Source: an uncultured Loktanella sp. (GTDB taxonomy: Bacteria; Pseudomonadota; Alphaproteobacteria; Rhodobacterales; Rhodobacteraceae). Taken from it: a stretch of DNA of 27,634 nt. The translations under genes and the position numbers were made by a program. Under the pieces are notes generated by a model, which was not told the origin of the DNA, did no database searches, and saw only the letters and a program-made list of their open reading frames with translations. The stretch is taken from contig CAJXTP010000007.1 in the NCBI GenBank assembly GCA_913061335.1, positions 1 to 27,634 on the forward strand, given 5' to 3'. This document shows positions 23,126-27,634 of this stretch, one piece after another. Numbering within the stretch: the first letter of the stretch is position 1; every line of letters starts with the position of its first letter.

Positions 23126-23851
23126 CTAACCGGACACGCGGGTATAGGTGCCCTCGCCTGCCAAAATACCTTTGAATCCACCCGGCTCGTCCAGGCTAAA
23201 GACGATAATCGGCAGGTTGTTATCACGCGCCAGCGCAATCGCCGAGGCATCCATGACACCCAGATGCTTTTGCAGCACTTCGTCATAACTCACGTTGTCA
23301 TAGCGGACGGCATCCGCATGTTTCGCAGGGTCTTTGTCGTAGACGCCATCAACCTTTGTGCCCTTAAATATCGCTTCACAGGCCATTTCATTGGCGCGCA
23401 GCGTCGCGGCAGTATCGGTGGTAAAATAGGGATTGCCCGTGCCCGCAGCAAAAATGCAAACGCGCTTTTTCTCAAGGTGGCGCACAGCGCGGCGGCGGAT
23501 ATAGGGCTCGGCAATCTCGTTCATCGTGATCGCAGAAATAACACGTGTGTGAATGTTCAGCTCTTCAAGCGCGGACTGCATCGCCAGCGCGTTCATCACC
23601 GTGGCCAGCATCCCCATATAGTCAGCCGTCGTGCGTTCCATGCCTTGGGCAGATCCCTGCAGACCGCGGAAAATATTGCCGCCACCGATGACCATACAAA
23701 TCTCAACGCCCATATCGTGCACGGTTTTCACTTCGCGTGCGATGCGCTGCACAGTTGGGGGGTGCAAACCAAAAGCGGTATCGCCCATCAGCGCCTCGCC
23801 TGAAATCTTCAACATCACCCGTTTATATGATTTTTGTCCGGTCTCGGCCAT
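23126..23851 (-). CDS. pyrH: UMP kinase
   Basis: Bacterial UMP kinase of the amino acid kinase fold, making UDP from UMP and ATP; cytoplasmic hexamer in the family, 241 aa. The N-terminal YKRVMLKISGEALMGD carries the phosphate-binding Lys and the SGE loop. The MVIGGGNIFRGL loop, DYMGMLATVMNALA and FKGTKVDGVYDKDPAKH are the other family signatures. The frame is open upstream across the miaA start on the other strand, but ATG 23851 gives the standard start and has AAGGGG 7 bases upstream. It heads the pyrH-frr pair and is divergent from miaA. UMP is also a by-product of the LpxI step further along the block. Confidence 0.96.
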   Translation of the reverse strand: MAETGQKSYKRVMLKISGEALMGDTAFGLHPPTVQRIAREVKTVHDMGVEICMVIGGGNIFRGLQGSAQGMERTTADYMGMLATVMNALAMQSALEELNIHTRVISAITMNEIAEPYIRRRAVRHLEKKRVCIFAAGTGNPYFTTDTAATLRANEMACEAIFKGTKVDGVYDKDPAKHADAVRYDNVSYDEVLQKHLGVMDASAIALARDNNLPIIVFSLDEPGGFKGILAGEGTYTRVSG

Positions 23852-23985
23852 GTGCTGCCCCTTTGCGCATTGAGATGTGAACCTGTGGTAAAATGCCTGA
23901 ATTTTGCTCCAGATACAACATGGCTTCGTCGCGGTTTCGCGCAAAAATCTGGATTGTACGGCAAGGTGCGAGTAAGAGCAGCGCA

Positions 23986-24873
23986 ATGATTGCAATTTCA
24001 CCCACCACACCTGTCTTAATCGCAGGGCCAACAGCGTCCGGTAAATCCGCGCTCGCACTGCATATCGCCAAATCCCAAGGCGGGGTGGTGGTCAACGCGG
24101 ATGCACTGCAAGTCTTTGGTGGCTGGCGGATACTGACAGCGCGGCCCGATGACGTTGAGCTGGCACAGGCGGAACACGCACTTTACGGGCATGTCCCCTA
24201 CGATGCACCCTACTCCACCGGCCATTGGCTGCGCGACGTGGCACCCTTGCTGGCTGGCAAACGCCCGATCATCGTCGGTGGTACAGGGCTGAATTTCATG
24301 GCACTGACACAAGGCCTCGCTGACATCCCAGCAACACCGCCCGCACTGCGCACCGCAGGCAACGACATCCCGCTTTGCACGCTATTACAACAACTTGACG
24401 ACAAGGCGAAGTCACGGATCGACACCAACAACCGGATGCGCGTGCAACGCGCTTGGGAAGTCCTGCAAGCCACAGGGCGCAGCATGGCCGACTGGCAAGA
24501 CGCCACGCCGCCACCATTACTACAGCCCAGCGACGCCGTGCGGATCACGCTCGATGTGCCCGTTGATTGGCTAAACGACCGGATCACACGACGCTTTGAC
24601 CAGATGCTGGACCAAGGCGCGCTAGCCGAAGCAGAGGCAATGCTACCCAATTGGGACCCATCACACCAATCATCCAAAGCCATCGGCGCACCCGCATTAA
24701 TCGACTATTTGCGCGGCGACATGACCCTACCTGCAGCCCGCGACGCAGCCATCATTGCGTCACGACAATACGCCAAACGGCAACGCACTTGGTTCCGCTC
24801 AAAGCACGCGGATTGGGCCAAAATTGATATTTCATCCACAGATTTGTCCACAGCTATCATCTTCAAATCCTAA
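23986..24873 (+). CDS. miaA: tRNA dimethylallyltransferase
   Basis: Adds a dimethylallyl group to A37 of tRNAs reading codons that begin with U; cytoplasmic, 295 aa. The P-loop GPTASGKS is at residues 14-21. NADALQVFGGWRILTARP replaces the more usual D-S-x-Q-x-Y form of the substrate loop, with Asp and Gln retained. RPIIVGGTGLNFMALTQGL and the C-terminal RQYAKRQRTWFR, which contacts the tRNA, are clear. The frame extends upstream to 23893, but ATG 23986 begins directly before the P-loop strand. Its dimethylallyl diphosphate substrate comes from the pathway that includes dxr. The stop codon lies inside an 18-base perfect palindrome. Confidence 0.95.
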   Translation: MIAISPTTPVLIAGPTASGKSALALHIAKSQGGVVVNADALQVFGGWRILTARPDDVELAQAEHALYGHVPYDAPYSTGHWLRDVAPLLAGKRPIIVGGTGLNFMALTQGLADIPATPPALRTAGNDIPLCTLLQQLDDKAKSRIDTNNRMRVQRAWEVLQATGRSMADWQDATPPPLLQPSDAVRITLDVPVDWLNDRITRRFDQMLDQGALAEAEAMLPNWDPSHQSSKAIGAPALIDYLRGDMTLPAARDAAIIASRQYAKRQRTWFRSKHADWAKIDISSTDLSTAIIFKS

Positions 24874-24883
24874 ATTTAGGATT
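24866..24883. repeat. Perfect 18-bp palindrome at the miaA stop
   Basis: AATCCTAAATTTAGGATT reads the same on both strands and includes the miaA TAA (24871-24873). As RNA it would fold to a 7-bp AT-rich stem followed by GTTTATT, a weak terminator at best. As DNA it could be a regulator site 58 bases before the araC-type gene. Confidence 0.55.
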
Positions 24884-24897
24884 GTTTATTGAGACAA

Positions 24898-24921
24898 GGC
24901 AGGTCAGTCTGACGACTTGCC
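24898..24921. promoter_or_regulatory. Imperfect inverted repeat upstream of the AraC-type gene
   Basis: GGCAGGTC (24898-24905) and GACTTGCC (24914-24921) are inverted with seven of eight matches. The sequence ends 19 bases before the regulator's start codon, where autoregulation would be effective. Its centre contains TCAGTCTGA. Confidence 0.35.
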
Positions 24922-24940
24922 AGACACCTAAGGACACGCA

Positions 24941-25783
24941 ATGAACTTGGCCACCGAACAGCAAGCGACTGCCTTAAACCTGACGTCAATTGCGCAGAAC
25001 GCGGGTGCCGGACGGTGGCGGACGGAAGCCATGCGCAGCCATGCAACACCGCGGCTCATCTACATCACCAAAGGCCAAGGGCGGATCACCGTCGCAGGGC
25101 TGACCAGCGGTTACGGTACCAACAACCTGATCTATGTGCCAGCTCATACGATGTACGGGTTTGAAGTCGGGCCCTCCGTTTTTGGGCAAATGCTGACGAT
25201 CCCTGCGGCGATGGCGGCTGAATGGCCCGATAAGGCAATTCATTTGCGGCTGCGCGACGTGATCGCACAAAAAGAATTCGCGCATATGGTCGAAGCATTA
25301 GAACGTGAACTGCGAAGCAACGGACAAAATCATTCGCGCGCGGCACACTACCACCTTGGATTGCTGGCGGTTTTCTTTGATCGGAAGTTGGATCATGTGG
25401 CGGCCGACACCCACACCGCGCGGACCAAAACCAGTGCAGCACGGCTTGTGGCGGCGTTCACGGATCTGATTGAACGGGACTACCGCAAAGACCACGGCGT
25501 GTCGGACTATGCGACGGCGCTGGGCGTGACCCCGACCCACCTGACACGTTGTTGCAATCAGACCTGCGGGAAATCCGCATTGGCGCTGCTGCGCGACCGG
25601 GTAAACTACGAAGCTTGCGTTCTTTTGCGCGAAACACGCACCCCCGTAAACGAAATCGCAGCACAGCTAGGGTTCACAAGCGCGGCCTATTTCGCACGTA
25701 GCTTTTCGGCCCAAACAGGCACGACGCCAAGCGACTTTCGCAAGCGCGGTGCTGCAATGCAGCAAAGCGGAATGCTGTCATAG
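24941..25783 (+). CDS. AraC-family transcriptional regulator
   Basis: 280-aa regulator. The N-terminal half (about residues 20-100) is a cupin-like effector domain with TPRLIYITKGQGRITVAG and NNLIYVPAHTMYGFEV strands. The C-terminal half (about 175-275) holds the double helix-turn-helix: the first around VSDYATALGVTPTHLTRCCN, the second around PVNEIAAQLGFTSAAYFARS, ending with the FSAQTGTTPSDFRK signature. AAGGA about 9 bases upstream supports ATG 24941. It lies 224 bases before a peptide-type ABC binding protein gene in the same orientation, with direct repeats between, so it probably controls that transporter, with a possible peptide-like or other small ligand. The ligand is not known. Confidence 0.9.
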   Translation: MNLATEQQATALNLTSIAQNAGAGRWRTEAMRSHATPRLIYITKGQGRITVAGLTSGYGTNNLIYVPAHTMYGFEVGPSVFGQMLTIPAAMAAEWPDKAIHLRLRDVIAQKEFAHMVEALERELRSNGQNHSRAAHYHLGLLAVFFDRKLDHVAADTHTARTKTSAARLVAAFTDLIERDYRKDHGVSDYATALGVTPTHLTRCCNQTCGKSALALLRDRVNYEACVLLRETRTPVNEIAAQLGFTSAAYFARSFSAQTGTTPSDFRKRGAAMQQSGMLS

Positions 25784-25816
25784 CACACTAAAGCCACGCC
25801 CAGCTGCTGGCCCAAA

Positions 25817-25867
25817 ATGTCGCAAACAGCACAAAAATATGTCGTAAAATCACTCAATGTGACGAAA
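25817..25867 (+). promoter_or_regulatory. Direct repeats, candidate AraC-type activator site
   Basis: ATGTCGCAAA (25817-25826) and ATGTCGTAAA (25839-25848) match at nine of ten bases and are 22 bp apart, two helical turns, as for classical AraC half-sites. A weaker related ATGTGACGAAA lies at 25857-25867. They end a few bases before a TTGACC, which fits activation from just upstream of a promoter. Confidence 0.5.
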
Positions 25868-25874
25868 GGGTGCA

Positions 25875-25906
25875 TTGACCTGCGGCCCAAAACAATGCGC
25901 TATGGT
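25875..25906 (+). promoter_or_regulatory. Possible promoter of the ABC binding protein gene
   Basis: TTGACC at 25875-25880 is a good -35 (five of six). The best -10, TATGGT at 25901-25906, lies after a 20-base spacer instead of 17. A long spacer and weak -10 are common in promoters that need an activator. The leader would be about 95 bases. Confidence 0.35.
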
Positions 25907-26007
25907 ATGGATCGGAACCGCTTTGAGAGGAGCGTGCAGCAGATAGGCGCAACAATCAGTCCGAAACGCGCTACTCACAAGAAATATTATTTCACAGGGA
26001 GAGACGA

Positions 26008-27634
26008 ATGACGCAAGTTGAACAGACAAAGATCCACCCAGCCGCCGTGATGTACGCAAACGAGGAAAAGGCAGGCAAACTTAGCCGCCGTGAATTCCTG
26101 TCGCGCACAACTGCACTTGGCCTGACAACTGCCGCCGCTTACGGCCTGCTTGGCATGAACGCACCTGCACAAGCCGCAGCGCACGCGCAAATGGGCGGCA
26201 CACTTCGCATGGTCATGGAAGTCCGCGCACTCAAAGAGCCGCGCGCATATGACTGGACGCAGATCGCGTACGTCACAGCTGGTTGGATCGAATACCTCGT
26301 CGAATATAACTCTGACGGGTCTTTCCAGCCAATGTTGCTGGAATCATGGTCGGTCAACGACGATGCAACGCAATACACATTGAACGTCCGTCAGGGCGTA
26401 AAATGGAATGACGGCACTGACTTTACGGCCGAAGACGTTGCACGCAACATCATTGGCTGGGCTGACAAATCCGTTGAAGGCAACTCAATGGCTGGCCGTT
26501 TCGCCATCCTGATTGACGCCGACACCGAAAAAGCAATCGACGGATCCGTCGAAGTTGTCGACAGCCACACAGTGCGGTTGAACTTGCCTGGCTCCGACAT
26601 CTCGCTGATTGCGGGCATGTCTGACTATCCTGCGGCGATCACGCCTGCTGGGTTTGACGCTGAAACCATGCTGGAAAATCCAGTAGGGACCGGCCCTTAC
26701 CTGCCAGAAATGCTCGAAGTGGGCGTCAAAGCTGTGCTTGTGCGCAACGAAGGTCACGACTGGTGGGGCTACGCCGCTGGTAAAGGCGCCTATATGGATC
26801 GCATCGAATACATCGACTACGGCACGGATCCATCTGCATGGGTTGCAGCGGCCGCTGCTGACGAAGTTGACATGTTCTATGAAACTGTTGGTGACTTTGT
26901 TGACATCGTTGAAGGTCTTGGCTGGGAACGTTCTGAAATTGCATCTGGTGCAACGATCGTTATCCGTCCAAACCAATTGGCCGAAGTTGATGGCAAAACG
27001 CCTTATGCGGACAAACGTGTTCGCACCGCGATTGCGATGGCTGTTGATCCGTCTGTTTGCCTCGAGTTGGGCTATTCCAACCGTGGTGCGGTTGCGCGCG
27101 GTCAGCACGTCGGTCCAATGCACCCTGCTTGGGCAGATGTGCCAGCAACTGAATACAACCCTGCTAAGGCGTTGGAACTGTTGACAGAAGCAGGCATGGC
27201 AGACTTTGAAATGGACGTTATCTCCATTGACGATGACTGGCGTAAAAACTCCACCGCTGCGGTTGTGGCACAGCTGCAAGACGCGGGCTTTAACGCCAAG
27301 CACACGATCATTCCGGGTTCGACGTTCTGGAACGACTGGACGAAGTATCCGTTTTCTTCAACCAACTGGAACCACCGTCCGCTTGATACACAGATCCTTG
27401 GATTGGCGTATCGGTCTGGTGAAGCATGGAACGAAGCTGGCTTTGCTAATGCTGAATTTGACGCACTACTTGCAGAGGCCAACTCGATCGCTGATGCAGA
27501 TGGACGTCGCGTTGTGATGGCGAAACTTCAGGCAATCATGACTGAAGAAGCCGTGACACTGCAGCCATACTGGCGCTCACTCTATCGTCACGCCAAGCCG
27601 GGTTATGTCGGTTGGGATATGCACATCGCGTATC
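26008..27634 (+). CDS. ABC transporter substrate-binding protein, family 5, Tat-exported (3' end missing)
   Basis: Periplasmic binding protein of the peptide/nickel class, open for 542 codons to the window edge, so the C terminus is missing; from the usual family length probably only a few dozen residues are lost. The N terminus has a twin-arginine signal: SRREFL at 26-31, a hydrophobic stretch, and a probable cleavage after AQAAA near residue 58. Export by Tat implies folding before export. The mature part starts GGTLRMVME and shows the family features VRQGVKWNDGTDFTAEDV (about 131-148), NPVGTGPYLPEML and ADKRVRTAIAMAVD. AGGGAGAG lies about 6 bases before ATG 26008. The permease and ATPase genes would be expected just beyond the window. 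Ligand unknown. Confidence 0.93.
   Translation, partial: MTQVEQTKIHPAAVMYANEEKAGKLSRREFLSRTTALGLTTAAAYGLLGMNAPAQAAAHAQMGGTLRMVMEVRALKEPRAYDWTQIAYVTAGWIEYLVEYNSDGSFQPMLLESWSVNDDATQYTLNVRQGVKWNDGTDFTAEDVARNIIGWADKSVEGNSMAGRFAILIDADTEKAIDGSVEVVDSHTVRLNLPGSDISLIAGMSDYPAAITPAGFDAETMLENPVGTGPYLPEMLEVGVKAVLVRNEGHDWWGYAAGKGAYMDRIEYIDYGTDPSAWVAAAAADEVDMFYETVGDFVDIVEGLGWERSEIASGATIVIRPNQLAEVDGKTPYADKRVRTAIAMAVDPSVCLELGYSNRGAVARGQHVGPMHPAWADVPATEYNPAKALELLTEAGMADFEMDVISIDDDWRKNSTAAVVAQLQDAGFNAKHTIIPGSTFWNDWTKYPFSSTNWNHRPLDTQILGLAYRSGEAWNEAGFANAEFDALLAEANSIADADGRRVVMAKLQAIMTEEAVTLQPYWRSLYRHAKPGYVGWDMHIAY

Noticed and set aside
23823..24095. 90-codon minus-strand frame across the pyrH-miaA gap
   Set aside because: It is antisense to the miaA start and P-loop and overlaps the pyrH start; both of those are certain, and this frame shows no family resemblance or start signal.
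24832..24852. Two near-DnaA boxes (TCATCCACA and TTGTCCACA) beside AT-rich sequence
   Set aside because: Both have a mismatch to TTATCCACA, lie inside miaA coding sequence, and no origin-linked genes are near; two copies are too few to call an origin.
25817..26011. 64-codon open frame ending at the ATGA of the binding protein gene
   Set aside because: Its ATG has no ribosome binding site and falls inside the direct-repeat region; the composition looks like noncoding sequence read through. Only the last 25 codons are mentioned as a weak leader-peptide possibility.

Overview
The window looks like the start of a contig from a marine alphaproteobacterium of the Rhodobacteraceae (Roseobacter group). 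The evidence is the run pyrH-frr-uppS-cdsA-dxr-rseP-bamA-skp-fabZ-lpxA-lpxI-lpxB, the use of LpxI instead of LpxH, a DUF6456/DUF6477 gene pair, a pyrrolysine-free MttB-family protein beside guaA, and a base composition that by eye lies in the mid-50s percent GC. The first 48 bases are not genomic: they are a Nextera-type sequencing adapter with an index, so biological sequence begins at base 49.

Layout. 49-2233: ammonium transporter amtB with a clear terminator, a small AT-richer two-helix membrane protein, and a RatA/Coq10-family START protein on the minus strand. 2234-3899: hpt followed by an overlapping 58-codon membrane protein, converging on lipA. 3995-5629: a helix-turn-helix DUF6456 protein divergent from a DUF6477 protein, with palindromes between them. 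5622-9786: an MttB-like methyltransferase divergent from guaA, then a drug/metabolite-type exporter. 9929-11995: a FadL-type outer membrane channel with a promoter/operator-like region, its terminator, and a second exporter.

11952-23851 is one long minus-strand envelope and housekeeping block, read right to left: pyrH, frr, uppS, cdsA, dxr, rseP, a 41-codon membrane protein, bamA, skp/ompH, fabZ, lpxA, lpxI, lpxB. Many junctions are 1- or 4-base overlaps, which suggests translational coupling. The block joins ribosome recycling and UMP supply, polyprenyl and phospholipid precursors, outer-membrane protein assembly and lipid A synthesis. lpxD is not in it. Between rseP and bamA lies a small cassette: the 41-codon gene with its Shine-Dalgarno in a predicted hairpin loop, then a terminator, then a good sigma70-type promoter for bamA.

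23986-27634: miaA, an AraC-family regulator and the 5' part of a Tat-exported peptide-type ABC binding protein that runs off the window. Direct repeats 22 bp apart upstream of the binding-protein gene are a plausible site for the regulator. I see no rRNA, tRNA, CRISPR array, insertion sequence or prophage. Most of the window is ordinary core genome; the points of interest are the small membrane genes, the operator-like palindromes and the DUF6456/DUF6477 pair.
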